Part shown: positions 18,118 through 27,386 of the stretch, in pieces
Numbering within the stretch: position 1 is the stretch's first letter
Layout: every line of letters begins with the position of its first letter
Assembly (NCBI GenBank): GCA_945879625.1
Contig: CAMCVA010000006.1
Location: 1-64,000 of the forward strand
Length of the DNA stretch: 64,000 nucleotides
Reading direction: 5' to 3'
Origin: Flavobacterium psychrophilum
GTDB lineage: Bacteria > Bacteroidota > Bacteroidia > Flavobacteriales > Flavobacteriaceae
The notes under the pieces: generated by a model
Seen by the model: only the letters and a program-made list of their open reading frames with translations
Database searches by the model: none
What the model was told of the DNA's origin: nothing
Position numbers and translations under genes: made by a program

Positions 18118-19212
18118 TTATGCAATCTGTGGATTTTGACCCAGGTCTTTCAAGTGTTTAAAGTGCGCATAAACAGCACTTCGCATGGTTTTGAATTCGT
18201 GGTAGGGCAAGTTGCACTCTGCTGCTGTAGCTTTCACAATTTCGGCAATTTTACCGTAATGTACATGGCTGATGTGCGGAAAAATATGGTGCTCAATTTG
18301 GTGATTTAATCCACCGGTAAACCAATTGACCAATTTATTTTTGGGTGCAAAATTGGCGGTAGTATACAACTGATGAATGGCCCAGGTGTTTTCGATTTCT
18401 CCATTTTCTCCAGGAATAGGATTGTCGGTTTCTTCAACCACGTGGGCCAACTGAAACACGATGCTCAATATTAATCCGGCGGTATAATGCATCACAAAAT
18501 AGCCCAACAATACTTTCCACCACGTCACTCCAAATACCATGGGTAATATGATCCAAACACAGGCATATACAATTTTACTGACTACCAAAATACTCCATAA
18601 CTTAGAATGACTTTGTGGTTCTCCGTAGGTTAATTTGCGTTTTAAATAGCCTTTCATTTGGGTAAAATCAGTGGTAATGGCCCAATTAAAAGTCAATAAG
18701 CCATAGAGAAAAACAGAATAATAATGCTGAAATTGGTGAAAACTGTACCACTTGGCATTTTTAGTAAATCGGATGATACGACCGGCATCCAAGTCTTCGT
18801 CATGCCCGTGAATATTGGTGTAGGTGTGGTGCAATACATTATGCTGCACTTGCCAGTTGTATACATTCCCGGCCAAAATGTAAATGCTTCCGCCCATAAT
18901 TTTATTCACCCAGGGTTTTGATGAATAGGATCCGTGGTTTCCGTCGTGCATTACATTCATGCCAATGCCAGCCATACCGACTCCCATGGCTACATTTAGT
19001 ACTAGTTGCCAACCAAAGGGCATTTCCATTAAAATAATTAGAAAATAGGGGGCAATAAAGAGGGTAAATAAAATGATGGTTTTTAAATGTATTTGCCAAT
19101 TGCCTGTTTTGGAGAGGTTATTTTCTTTAAAATAGGCGTTTACTCGGGAGTTGAGCGTTCTAAAAAATTTTAAATCGTCGTTTTTCGCAAAGGAAGGTGT
19201 GTTGTTATTCAT
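18118..19212 (-). CDS. Membrane fatty acid desaturase (acyl-lipid/acyl-CoA type)
   Basis: A 364-residue di-iron membrane desaturase that puts a double bond in fatty acyl chains using O2. The three histidine boxes are HDGNH (89-93), HNVLHH (124-129) and NHQIEHH near 315, the last with the Q typical of front-end (delta-5/6) desaturases. No N-terminal cytochrome b5 domain is present. Four or more hydrophobic segments surround the boxes. It probably adjusts membrane fluidity. It heads the leftward run toward the aminotransferase and has its own promoter, divergent from rsmG. Confidence 0.9.
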   Translation of the reverse strand: MNNNTPSFAKNDDLKFFRTLNSRVNAYFKENNLSKTGNWQIHLKTIILFTLFIAPYFLIILMEMPFGWQLVLNVAMGVGMAGIGMNVMHDGNHGSYSSKPWVNKIMGGSIYILAGNVYNWQVQHNVLHHTYTNIHGHDEDLDAGRIIRFTKNAKWYSFHQFQHYYSVFLYGLLTFNWAITTDFTQMKGYLKRKLTYGEPQSHSKLWSILVVSKIVYACVWIILPMVFGVTWWKVLLGYFVMHYTAGLILSIVFQLAHVVEETDNPIPGENGEIENTWAIHQLYTTANFAPKNKLVNWFTGGLNHQIEHHIFPHISHVHYGKIAEIVKATAAECNLPYHEFKTMRSAVYAHFKHLKDLGQNPQIA

Positions 19213-19231
19213 AACAGTTTCAGATAAGCCA

Positions 19232-19265
19232 CAAATATAATTATTAATAAAATTGGGCTACACAA
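19232..19265 (-). promoter_or_regulatory. Promoter of the desaturase gene (TTG, 23-base spacer, TATATTTG)
   Basis: Minus-strand TATATTTG (19232-19239) with TTG (19263-19265) 23 bases upstream, at the long edge of the flavobacterial 17-23 spacing. Confidence 0.65.
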
Positions 19266-19295
19266 AAAAGACATAAAATTTAAAAGTGATTCCCG

Positions 19296-19303
19296 TACTT
19301 TTG
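19296..19303 (+). promoter_or_regulatory. Promoter -7 element TACTTTTG of rsmG
   Basis: Exact TAnnTTTG ending 14 bases before the rsmG ATG, giving a leader of only about ten bases. Confidence 0.55.
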
Positions 19304-19317
19304 TTGAAAATTACAGT

Positions 19318-19947
19318 ATGCAAGCTCTTCGTCACTATTTTCCTTCGCTCTCGCCAATTCAATACCAACAATTTGAGCAATTGGGGGCGCTTTATCAAGA
19401 TTGGAATGCCAAAATTAATGTGATTTCTCGCAAAGATATTGATGCTTTATACACCAATCACGTGTTGCATTCGTTGGCCATTGCCAAGGTGCAATCCTTT
19501 GAGCCGGGCACGGCTGTTTTGGATGTAGGAACCGGCGGGGGTTTTCCCGGAATTCCGTTGGCTATTTTATTTCCCGACACGCAATTTTATTTGATTGATG
19601 TAATCCAGAAAAAAATAAAAGTGGTGCAAGCCGTTGCCGATGCACTCGGTTTGCAAAATGTAAAAGCCGAGCAAATTCGGGCCGAAAACGTAAAAGGAAC
19701 CTATGATTTTATTGTGAGTCGCGCGGTGACCAATATGCCTGATTTTGTATCGTGGGTGAAAACTAAAATTGCCAAAACCCAAAAACACGAACGCAAAAAC
19801 GGCATCTTATACCTGAAAGGCGGCGATCTTTCGGAAGAATTGGCGCTCTTTCCTTCGGCACAGGAATATGCCATCCCCGAGTTTTTTGGAGAACCTTTCT
19901 TTGAAACCAAAAAAGTGGTCTACCTGCCGCTTAAATACAAACTATAA
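19318..19947 (+). CDS. rsmG: 16S rRNA m7G527 methyltransferase RsmG (GidB)
   Basis: A 209-residue SAM-dependent methylase that modifies G527 of 16S rRNA. Diagnostic N-terminal NVISRKD near 34, SAM motif LDVGTGGGFPGIPLAILFP (69-87) and SRAV near 137. Length agrees with E. coli RsmG (207). Transcribed alone to the right; it ends at a bidirectional hairpin shared with the T9SS-secreted hydrolase. Confidence 0.96.
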   Translation: MQALRHYFPSLSPIQYQQFEQLGALYQDWNAKINVISRKDIDALYTNHVLHSLAIAKVQSFEPGTAVLDVGTGGGFPGIPLAILFPDTQFYLIDVIQKKIKVVQAVADALGLQNVKAEQIRAENVKGTYDFIVSRAVTNMPDFVSWVKTKIAKTQKHERKNGILYLKGGDLSEELALFPSAQEYAIPEFFGEPFFETKKVVYLPLKYKL

Positions 19948-19974
19948 AAAAAGCCCCAATTTGGGGCTTTTCTG
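19946..19974. terminator. Bidirectional terminator between rsmG and the secreted hydrolase
   Basis: Stem AAGCCCCA / TGGGGCTT (19951-19969), three-base loop, A-run before and T-run after. Confidence 0.9.
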
Positions 19975-19977
19975 TTT

Positions 19978-22242
19978 TTAGTTTCGAATTAACTTCTTGG
20001 TAATTTTCCCGGTTTCGTTACTCAAGGTTAAGAAATACATGCCGCGGGTTAGATTCACCGGCAGTTGGTAGGATCCTTGAATCGCTAGGTGATCCAACTG
20101 CACGATGGTTTTACCGCTAATGTCGGTTAGGCTAATTTGAACATCAGTGTAAACTGTACTGCTTGTCAAGTTGATGCTGTTGCTAATTGGGTTTTGTACG
20201 GCAATATCAGCAAAGGCTTGTTCTTGCACCGCAAACACATTATTTAGGATTTCATTCAAGGCGAAGATTGTGTTTTCGGGCGTGAGCGTTACGTGTGCTT
20301 CGTTGGCCAAGGGCACATATTTGGCTACAAAAGGTGTAACAGAAGCAGGAGTCACGGCGGTATACCAGTTCGGAATATTAATGCCAAGTGAACTGTTGGT
20401 CGGTACAAAATCAAAGGCATCAACCAATAAATTATCGAAAAATTCGGTGAGTAAGGCATTGCTTCCGGCTGCACCTGCCAAACCAGAAATGTCAAAGGTT
20501 CCTCCAGGGGCAGTGTCTAATCCGGCCGAGGTTGTGGGCGCTTTTGAGTTGGCTGAACTTTCGTAGGCGGTAATCCAAAATCCAAAAACACTGGCTTGGG
20601 CTCTAAATCGACTCACCTGGTTTTGGGCATTGGTGTTGGGCGTCATACGCAAATTGATGATCGCGCGTTGGGTTGTCGTAATATTGAAGGTGTGGTCCAT
20701 GGCTACAGCGTCAGGCGTTCCGTTGGTGGTGCCGTTTCCGCTTCCGTTAGAAATGGCTACATTGCGTGTTAAAGTCGGGAAGCCCATGCTGTTCAATTCA
20801 TTTTGGAAGGCTGTTCTAAAGTTGGGTTTGCCAGTTGGTAAAACAAGTGCAGGGTCAAACTCAAAATCACTTCCGGCTGCCAAATGGCCTTCAAATTGGT
20901 CGATTAGCATTTGTCTGGAGGCATTACTCTTAATCATCGCGTCTACAAAAACTTGTACAGTTGCATCACCCAAAGGACCATTGGCCATGTAATTGAATAA
21001 GTGTTGAAACCCAATTGGGATATTGGCGCCATAATGCGGAGCATCAAACGATAAATACAAACGGGTATCGTGATTTTGGCTGTTTTGTTCCATATAACGC
21101 AAACCATAACGGGCAATCAATCCACCCATGCTTGGGCCAATCACTACATTTTTTTCATTTCCTACTTTCAAGGCATTGATCTGGTTTAACAATTCTACAA
21201 ATACCATGGCGTTGCGTTGAATGTAGTCGGCACCACCGTTGAGTAAATTCCCCGTTTCGGTTTGGGTGTAGTTGGGAAAATTCAAAATAATCAAATCAAA
21301 TCCTTGATTACGCAAATCATCGGCCAAATTTTGACCCGTTATTCCGTAGTTCAACAAGCCGTAAATAGCCGGAATTGGGCGTCCGTCATTCGGATCAAAA
21401 CCGTCCAATAAAATAATGGGTTTGTCTAATACCCCATTGCCGTTGTCATAGAAAATCTCATACTCACCTTGACCCAAATAGGCTGCAGGATCTTCCACGC
21501 CTTGGTAAGGAATGGTTGCGTTAATCGTGGTAATGGCTGAGGTATTTCCTGGATTACGCATGGTTACGGCAGGAATATAGGTAAGTTCTGCACTATTGGT
21601 TGTTGACGTTCCGTCGGTGAATTGAATGCGGAAATCAATTTTTTGGGCAGCTTGATTCGGGAAAGTCACCGTAATGGCTTGATTAGCAGTTACTGTTCGC
21701 CAACCTTGGCCTTCATTAAAATTGGCTGAAATTGCCGAGATGGTTTTAGTTGTGGTGTTAAAAACCAAATTATTTTTCAATATAAAGGTATTGGTCAACG
21801 TTGAAATACTGGAATTTAAGGGTGCGGCTAACGCCAAATTGTGCGTGGTAAAAACAGCGGTATTGGGTTTGGCAATCCACTGATCTTGGCTGTTTTTGTA
21901 TACATCTTCTTGGGCAATGGCCTCGGGAGATAGACTTTCAAATTGCGCAACCAATACGCTCAACGGCAATTGCTTGGTGATGCTGCTGCGGGTGGTTTCG
22001 TTTGTTAATAGCGCAAAATCGGCAAAACGGTTTTCACTATCGGCGCGCTGCAATTCATAATAAACCTGCTTAAAATAATTGGCCGTAACCGCATTTTTAG
22101 GGTGTTCGGCTACATCCGAAAGGCCAATCACCTGGTCGTAGATGATTTTAGTTTGCGATTGGTTTTTGATCAAATCAAATTGTTGAGCAAATCCTAGAGC
22201 TGTACAAAACAGCAAGCTGAGTAAAGTAAATTTTTTGGTCAT
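19978..22242 (-). CDS. T9SS-secreted alpha/beta hydrolase (lipase/esterase-like)
   Basis: A 754-residue exoprotein. Signal peptide 1-19 (ends GFAQQ). An N-terminal region of unknown fold (20-270) precedes an alpha/beta-hydrolase domain (about 275-530) of the PGAP1/lipase kind: strand KPIILLDGFDP (oxyanion area), nucleophile Ser371 in VIGPSMGGLIARYG, and LSFDAPHYGAN. The last ~80 residues form a type A T9SS sorting domain (SNSINL..., GMYFLTLSN..., ending KKLIRN), so it should be secreted across the outer membrane and anchored or released. The substrate is unknown; a lipid or ester is likely. It is a single gene with no perfect promoter box; a TATATTCG one base off the consensus lies near 22265. 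Confidence 0.85.
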   Translation of the reverse strand: MTKKFTLLSLLFCTALGFAQQFDLIKNQSQTKIIYDQVIGLSDVAEHPKNAVTANYFKQVYYELQRADSENRFADFALLTNETTRSSITKQLPLSVLVAQFESLSPEAIAQEDVYKNSQDQWIAKPNTAVFTTHNLALAAPLNSSISTLTNTFILKNNLVFNTTTKTISAISANFNEGQGWRTVTANQAITVTFPNQAAQKIDFRIQFTDGTSTTNSAELTYIPAVTMRNPGNTSAITTINATIPYQGVEDPAAYLGQGEYEIFYDNGNGVLDKPIILLDGFDPNDGRPIPAIYGLLNYGITGQNLADDLRNQGFDLIILNFPNYTQTETGNLLNGGADYIQRNAMVFVELLNQINALKVGNEKNVVIGPSMGGLIARYGLRYMEQNSQNHDTRLYLSFDAPHYGANIPIGFQHLFNYMANGPLGDATVQVFVDAMIKSNASRQMLIDQFEGHLAAGSDFEFDPALVLPTGKPNFRTAFQNELNSMGFPTLTRNVAISNGSGNGTTNGTPDAVAMDHTFNITTTQRAIINLRMTPNTNAQNQVSRFRAQASVFGFWITAYESSANSKAPTTSAGLDTAPGGTFDISGLAGAAGSNALLTEFFDNLLVDAFDFVPTNSSLGINIPNWYTAVTPASVTPFVAKYVPLANEAHVTLTPENTIFALNEILNNVFAVQEQAFADIAVQNPISNSINLTSSTVYTDVQISLTDISGKTIVQLDHLAIQGSYQLPVNLTRGMYFLTLSNETGKITKKLIRN

Positions 22243-22290
22243 AAGTAAGTGGTTAAAAACGAGTCGAATATAAGTAAAAAAAATAGAAAC

Positions 22291-22318
22291 AAAAAAAGCC
22301 CAACAAAATATTGGGCTT
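22291..22318 (-). terminator. Terminator of the P5C dehydrogenase gene
   Basis: Stem AAGCCCAA (22296-22303) / TTGGGCTT (22311-22318) with seven-base loop; the run of seven A on the left is the U-tract for leftward transcripts. Confidence 0.85.
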
Positions 22319-22336
22319 TGTATAAATTCATTTGGA

Positions 22337-23968
22337 TTAGTTTTCTCCTAAAAACGGGTATCGGTAATCTTCTGGTGTAACAAAGGTTTCTTTGATCGTT
22401 CTTGGCGAGGCCCAACGCAATAAATTGAGCGCAGAACCTGCTTTGTCATTGGTTCCCGAAGCTCGTGCACCACCAAAAGGCTGCATCCCAACAACTGCAC
22501 CAGTAGGTTTGTCGTTGATGTAAAAATTACCAGCACAATTTTTCAAGGCTTCTGTAGCTTGTGCAATGGCGTAGCGATCTTGTGAGAAAATAGCGCCCGT
22601 TAATGCATATTCAGAAGTTTGATCAACCAATTGCAAGGTGTTTTCCCATTGGGCATCATCGTATACGTATAGGGTGATAATGGGGCCAAACAATTCGGTT
22701 TCCATCGTTACATACTTGGGATTGGTAGTCACCAAAACGGTCGGTTCTATAAAATAGCCCACCGATTTGTCGTAGCCGCCACCGGCAAGAATTTGCACTT
22801 CGCTGTCGGCTTTGGCGCGTTCGATGTAGGAAACCAATTTATCAAATGATCCTTCGTGGATTACGGCAGTAATAAAGTTTCCAAAATCTTCGGGCGATCC
22901 CATTTTTATTGATGCTAGATCAGTAACCAATTGGGCTTTTACATCAGGCCATAAACTTTGTGGAATATAGGCTCTCGAAGCGGCCGAACATTTTTGTCCT
23001 TGAAACTCAAAAGCGCCGCGTACAATTCCGGTTACTACTTGCTTCACATTGGCCGAAGGATGGGCCAAGATAAAATCTTTACCACCGGTTTCGCCTACAA
23101 TTCTCGGGTAGGTTTTGTAATGGTGAATGTTGCTGCCAATAGTTTTCCAAATGTCTTTAAATACGTGAGTTGATCCAGTAAAGTGCACTCCGGCAAAATC
23201 ACGGCTGGCAAATACAGTATCGCTGATTAACTGTGGGTCGCCATAGATTACATTAATTACGCCATCAGGCAAACCGGCTTCTTTAAAAATATCCAATATA
23301 ATTTTGGCCGAAAACAATTGGCTGTCACTGGGTTTCCAAACCACTACATTGCCCATCATGGCTGCGCTAGCAGGTAAATTGGCTGCAATTGCGGTAAAGT
23401 TAAACGGCGTAATCGCATACACAAATCCTTCTAAAGGTCGGTATTCCAAACGGTTCCAAACACCCGAATCCGATTGCGGTTGATCGGCATATATTTGGGT
23501 CATGAACTGCACGTTGAAGCGCAAAAAGTCAATCAATTCGCAAGACGCATCAATTTCGGCCTGAAAAATAGTTTTCGATTGCGCAATCATAGTCGCTGCG
23601 TTGATCCGCGCCCGATAGGGTCCGGCAATCAATTCGGCGGCTTTCAAGAAGATCGCGGCGCGTTGTTCCCAAGCCAAATTAGCCCATTTCTCTTTGGAGT
23701 CTAAGGCGTTTTGAATCGCCGCTTCTACGTGTGATTTTTCGGCCAAATGGTATTTCCCAACGCTATGTTTGTGGTCGTGTGGTGCCGAAAGTGTTTTGGT
23801 ATTTCCGCTTCTAATTTCTTTTCCACCTATGTACATTGGCAAGTCGATGGGTTCGTTCCACATTTTTCGATAGGCAGCCAAGACGGCAGCTTTCTCGGGC
23901 GAATTGGGCGCATACGATTTTACAGGTTCGTTAACCGCTTTTGGTACCTTAAAAAATCCTTTAAGCAT
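22337..23968 (-). CDS. pruA: L-glutamate gamma-semialdehyde (1-pyrroline-5-carboxylate) dehydrogenase
   Basis: A 543-residue NAD-dependent aldehyde dehydrogenase that turns glutamate semialdehyde (P5C) into glutamate, the last step of proline breakdown. Motifs: cofactor site TPFNFTAIAANLP, VHFTGSTHVF, general base Glu in IVGETGGKDF, and nucleophilic Cys in FQGQKCSAASRAY. The C-terminal PFGGARASGTNDKAG fits the single-domain eukaryote-like P5CDH found in Bacteroidota, not the bifunctional PutA. It has its own promoter and terminator. No proline dehydrogenase is in this window. Confidence 0.95.
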   Translation of the reverse strand: MLKGFFKVPKAVNEPVKSYAPNSPEKAAVLAAYRKMWNEPIDLPMYIGGKEIRSGNTKTLSAPHDHKHSVGKYHLAEKSHVEAAIQNALDSKEKWANLAWEQRAAIFLKAAELIAGPYRARINAATMIAQSKTIFQAEIDASCELIDFLRFNVQFMTQIYADQPQSDSGVWNRLEYRPLEGFVYAITPFNFTAIAANLPASAAMMGNVVVWKPSDSQLFSAKIILDIFKEAGLPDGVINVIYGDPQLISDTVFASRDFAGVHFTGSTHVFKDIWKTIGSNIHHYKTYPRIVGETGGKDFILAHPSANVKQVVTGIVRGAFEFQGQKCSAASRAYIPQSLWPDVKAQLVTDLASIKMGSPEDFGNFITAVIHEGSFDKLVSYIERAKADSEVQILAGGGYDKSVGYFIEPTVLVTTNPKYVTMETELFGPIITLYVYDDAQWENTLQLVDQTSEYALTGAIFSQDRYAIAQATEALKNCAGNFYINDKPTGAVVGMQPFGGARASGTNDKAGSALNLLRWASPRTIKETFVTPEDYRYPFLGEN

Positions 23969-24003
23969 ATTGTTTAGTATTGAGTTTCAGTAAAAATATT
24001 AGG

Positions 24004-24011
24004 CAAAAGTA
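24004..24011 (-). promoter_or_regulatory. Promoter -7 element TACTTTTG of the P5C dehydrogenase gene
   Basis: Exact TAnnTTTG on the minus strand, 35 bases before the ATG at 23968. Confidence 0.6.
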
Positions 24012-24048
24012 CAAAGGAAAAGCAGATAGTAGCGCATTTCACTTCGGC

Positions 24049-24435
24049 TTAATTGAGTGCAAAAGGCACACACAATTTAAACAAGGGCACATCTACTTGA
24101 AATCGTTGGGTGGTGCTAAAATTGATTAGGGTGTAATGTCCTTGCATCGCTCCATAGGTAGAGGCCAATAAACAGCCCGATTGGTAGGTAAATGAGGTGC
24201 CGGGTTTAAGAATGGGTTTGAGCCCCACAACACCTTCGCCATCTACTTCGTCTTTATGGTGAAGCGAATCAAATATATCCCAATGCCGGGATTCGAGTTG
24301 CACGGTATCATCGCTCAAATTTTCGAGTGTAATTTGGTACCCAAAAGCATAGTGCATTCGGTTGTTTTGCAGATAATTGCCTTCGTAGGAGGGAACCACC
24401 GAAATTTTTATGCCCGAACTAATTTGCCAAACCAT
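24049..24435 (-). CDS. apaG: ApaG domain protein
   Basis: A 128-residue single-domain protein with a fibronectin III-like beta fold. Typical ApaG blocks: GIKISVVPSYEGNY, YAFGYQITLENLS, RHWDIFD, DGEGVVGLKP, YQSGCLLASTYGAMQGHY, PFALN at the end. E. coli ApaG is 125 residues. The family is tied to Co/Mg resistance and diadenosine tetraphosphate metabolism, but its biochemical role is unsettled. It starts 11 bases after the T9SS plug gene and is probably co-transcribed with it. Confidence 0.94.
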   Translation of the reverse strand: MVWQISSGIKISVVPSYEGNYLQNNRMHYAFGYQITLENLSDDTVQLESRHWDIFDSLHHKDEVDGEGVVGLKPILKPGTSFTYQSGCLLASTYGAMQGHYTLINFSTTQRFQVDVPLFKLCVPFALN

Positions 24436-24446
24436 ACCTGCGCTGA

Positions 24447-25700
24447 TTAATTGATGATGTCGATTGAGGAAGCCTGCCCTTTGCCCACTACACGGTAATA
24501 CCGTTGGTTGTTTTCTTTGTAATACACCACCGCAAAATAGTCGTTTTCGGTTTGGTAGTGGTTGCCGTCTAGGGAATTTTCGTTGTCAATTGTGCCGTTT
24601 TTGTCGGCAATTACATATTGGTAATTGGTAAACCCTTGTTTGATCATGATCGCTTTCTCATAGACCGCTTTCTCAGCATTGTATTCCATTTTGTTGCTGG
24701 CTAAAAGCGAATAATTGTTAAACTGACCGTTGATATAAATGTCTTTTTTGCCAAAGTAAGCGGGCGCGGATAAGGTAAAAAATACCCACGCATAATCGGC
24801 TTCTACTTCATTGCGTTCGGAGCCTATGTTTTTTATCAAAAAATTTCCGTTGATGTCGGGATTGTAGGTGTAGGGTGTTTCCGTTCGGGCGTTGTCTACA
24901 TACAAATGGGCGTTATAAATGCCGCCGTTAGAATCTATTTTGGCCACATTGTTGGTCGCTGCGCGAATGTCTTTGTTTTCGAAATAACGAAATTCGTTAC
25001 CGCCCCAAAATTGAGTTTCAACATCATATTTGTAAATCAAATCGTTGGCCAAGGTATACATGGGTTTGATGTCGGTAAGGCCAGTAGACAATTGCCCATT
25101 TTGCAACAACAAGATCTTCACATTTTGGTTGGGATTCTGAAACAAAATGTTGGGTGATTTTACCGAGAAATCTATGTTCTGTTTGTATTCGATGTCTTGC
25201 ACGCTGCGGGCACGTTTTACCTGCATGGGCACCGAAACCAAATTTTCGTAGACAATAAAACGGCGGGAAAAGACAATATCGCGGTCTTCATTGAGGATTT
25301 TTATCACGTAATTTCCGCTCACCAACAACCGGGTGTTTTTGTTGGGAATTTGCAAATTGTAGTGCGAATAAATCTGTAAGGTGTTAAAGGAGTTGGTGTA
25401 ATCTTGAATGCGTTGGTCATCAAAACCACCCAAAAATTCGTTGCGCGACAACTGCGAAGGCGACCAATCGTAATCGCAGTGTACGAGTTGGTAGTAGTAA
25501 TTGGCCTCGTTGCCAAACAGATCGTCAAATTGCAATTTGAAGCTGTCTCCCATTGCAAATAAAGGAATGCTGTTTTGGTTGTTTACTAAAAAGGTAACGG
25601 TCTGAATATTATAAGGTGGCGCAACTTCCATAACCGGTTGTGCCCAAGCGCTGCCGCTAAAAGTCATAATAACAAGCAATACTAGCAAACGTTTACACAT
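24447..25700 (-). CDS. Type IX secretion system plug protein (DUF5103 family)
   Basis: A 417-residue exported protein of the DUF5103 family. In Flavobacterium johnsoniae the family member Plug closes the periplasmic end of the SprA translocon channel when no substrate is bound. Signal peptide 1-21 (ends GSAWAQ); then the N-terminal domain (VEVAPPYNI-like start, LVHCDYDW, NEFLGGFDD) and a C-terminal Ig-like part with INGQFNNYSL and FTNYQYVI. The ATG at 25700 starts the signal peptide; the longer frame from 25859 would overlap the upstream methyltransferase and adds a basic non-conserved tail. apaG follows after 11 bases. Confidence 0.85.
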   Translation of the reverse strand: MCKRLLVLLVIMTFSGSAWAQPVMEVAPPYNIQTVTFLVNNQNSIPLFAMGDSFKLQFDDLFGNEANYYYQLVHCDYDWSPSQLSRNEFLGGFDDQRIQDYTNSFNTLQIYSHYNLQIPNKNTRLLVSGNYVIKILNEDRDIVFSRRFIVYENLVSVPMQVKRARSVQDIEYKQNIDFSVKSPNILFQNPNQNVKILLLQNGQLSTGLTDIKPMYTLANDLIYKYDVETQFWGGNEFRYFENKDIRAATNNVAKIDSNGGIYNAHLYVDNARTETPYTYNPDINGNFLIKNIGSERNEVEADYAWVFFTLSAPAYFGKKDIYINGQFNNYSLLASNKMEYNAEKAVYEKAIMIKQGFTNYQYVIADKNGTIDNENSLDGNHYQTENDYFAVVYYKENNQRYYRVVGKGQASSIDIIN

Positions 25701-25764
25701 CCTTTTTCGTTTTAAGTTTTTAAAGATACAAATTTCTGTATTTCGGCACCTGTTCTGTTTATTT

Positions 25765-26541
25765 TTATGGTTTAAAGCAAATTGGAATAATTTCTCCTGC
25801 AGCCAAGCCATATTTGGCAACCCATTCGGCACCGAGTTTTTGGGTGTAATCTTCCTCAATTACCTGAAATCCGATGCTGCGCAATTTGTCAAAATAATCC
25901 CGTCCATACACCCGCACGTGATCGTACTGACCAAATACCTTGGCGCGTTCTTTGGGATCGGTGATGCTGTCGTCGGTAAAGGTAGTGGCGCGTTTCAAAT
26001 CTTGCGGAATCTGAAATATACCCATGCCGCCCGGTTTCATCACCCGAAATAATTCACTCATGGCTTGGGTATCATCGGGAATGTGTTCCAAAACGTGGTT
26101 GCACAATATCAGGTTGTAGGCGTTATCGGCAAATGGTAAGTTACAAATGTCGGCTTTTACATCGGCCAAGGGCGACAGCAAATCGGTGGTGGTGTAGTCA
26201 ATGTTGGTTTGCTTTTTGAATCGTTTGTACAATTCTTGCTCGGGCGCAACATGCAATACCTTTTTGCGAATTGTAGCTGTAAAAAAATCGGTTTCCCGTT
26301 GCAAATACAACCAAAGTAAGCGGTGACGTTCCAGCGAAAGCGTGCCTGGCGCCAGTACATTATTGCGTTGAGTGCCATAGCCGTAAGGCAAAAAACTGCG
26401 GTAGCCCTTGCCGTCTATAGGATCTATAAAGTTATTTCCGCGCAATGCAGCGGCCAATAGCGGCTGAACCACCAAACTCAACCGAATTAAAATGGGCCGG
26501 GGAATGGTATTTAATAAGAACTTAAAGCTGGTTTTTAGCAT
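25765..26541 (-). CDS. Class I SAM-dependent methyltransferase, unknown substrate
   Basis: A 258-residue Rossmann-fold methyltransferase (Methyltransf_11 type). Motif I is degenerate (VLHVAPEQELYKRF instead of a glycine-rich loop), followed by acidic IDYTTTDLLSP, ADICNLPFADNAYNLILCNHVLEHIPD (motif II/III) and RVMKPGGMGIFQIP. An N-terminal hydrophobic stretch (1-35) may touch the membrane. The loss of the G-x-G loop is seen in a subfamily with APE at this site, so activity is not excluded. It begins 11 bases after map, probably in the same transcript. Confidence 0.8.
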   Translation of the reverse strand: MLKTSFKFLLNTIPRPILIRLSLVVQPLLAAALRGNNFIDPIDGKGYRSFLPYGYGTQRNNVLAPGTLSLERHRLLWLYLQRETDFFTATIRKKVLHVAPEQELYKRFKKQTNIDYTTTDLLSPLADVKADICNLPFADNAYNLILCNHVLEHIPDDTQAMSELFRVMKPGGMGIFQIPQDLKRATTFTDDSITDPKERAKVFGQYDHVRVYGRDYFDKLRSIGFQVIEEDYTQKLGAEWVAKYGLAAGEIIPICFKP

Positions 26542-26552
26542 ACGGTAATCGG

Positions 26553-27359
26553 TTATTTTCTTCGGAATTCGTCTTCTTCGTGGCTCACGATTCCCAAGGC
26601 TTCGTATATGTATTGAAAGGTAGAAAGCAACTCGGGTTTGCCGTCAATTAGAGCCACATCGTGCTCAAAATGTGCACTGGGTTTGCCGTCGGCGGTGAGT
26701 ATCGTCCAGCCGTCTTTGAGTTGTTTGATGTTGCGCGTGCCCATATTAATCATAGGCTCAATGGCTACCACCATGCCTTCTACAAACAATTTGCCTCTGC
26801 CTTTTTTACCGTAATTGGGCATTTCGGGATCTTCGTGCATTTTTTGACCCAAGCCGTGACCAACCAATTCGCGCACTACACCATATCCATGCGCTTCAGT
26901 ATATTTTTGAATGGCATTTCCCACATCTTCTACACGATTGCCCGCGCGAAATTCGCGTACGCCCACATACAAAGATTCTTTGGTAATTTGCAGTAATTTT
27001 TTGGTTTCGGGGGCTACTTCGCCAATCTCAAACGAGTAGGCGTGATCGCCGTGAAAGCCATTTTTGTAGGCGCCACAATCAACCGAGATGACGTCGCCTT
27101 CTTCCAAAGGTTTGTCGTTGGGAATGCCGTGTACCACTTGGGCATTGGGACTCATACACAAACTATTTGGAAAACCGTACAATCCCAAAAAACTAGGAAC
27201 AGCACCGTGATCCCGAATAAATTCTTCGGCCAATTTATCTAAATATAAGGTCGTGACGCCGGGTTTTATTTCTTTGGCAATCATGCCTAAAGTTTTAGAA
27301 ACAATCAAGGCACTTTCGCGCATTAACTCAATTTCTTCTCGGGTTTTTGGGATAATCAT
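26553..27359 (-). CDS. map: Methionine aminopeptidase, type I
   Basis: A 268-residue metallopeptidase that removes the initiator Met from new proteins. The five metal ligands are seen: the two Asp in VDCGAYKNGFHGDHA, His in GHGLGQKMHEDP, Glu in AIEPMINMG, and Glu in AHFEHDVALID; CMSPNAQVVHGIP is the substrate pocket. No zinc-finger extension. The ATG at 27359 begins MIIPKTREEIE, the family start; the longer frame from 27449 reads through the promoter. Confidence 0.96.
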   Translation of the reverse strand: MIIPKTREEIELMRESALIVSKTLGMIAKEIKPGVTTLYLDKLAEEFIRDHGAVPSFLGLYGFPNSLCMSPNAQVVHGIPNDKPLEEGDVISVDCGAYKNGFHGDHAYSFEIGEVAPETKKLLQITKESLYVGVREFRAGNRVEDVGNAIQKYTEAHGYGVVRELVGHGLGQKMHEDPEMPNYGKKGRGKLFVEGMVVAIEPMINMGTRNIKQLKDGWTILTADGKPSAHFEHDVALIDGKPELLSTFQYIYEALGIVSHEEDEFRRK

Positions 27360-27378
27360 ACTGTAAAAAATAGGTTTC

Positions 27379-27386
27379 CAAAAGTA
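27379..27386 (-). promoter_or_regulatory. Promoter -7 element TACTTTTG of map
   Basis: Exact TAnnTTTG on the minus strand, 19 bases before the map ATG. Confidence 0.55.
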
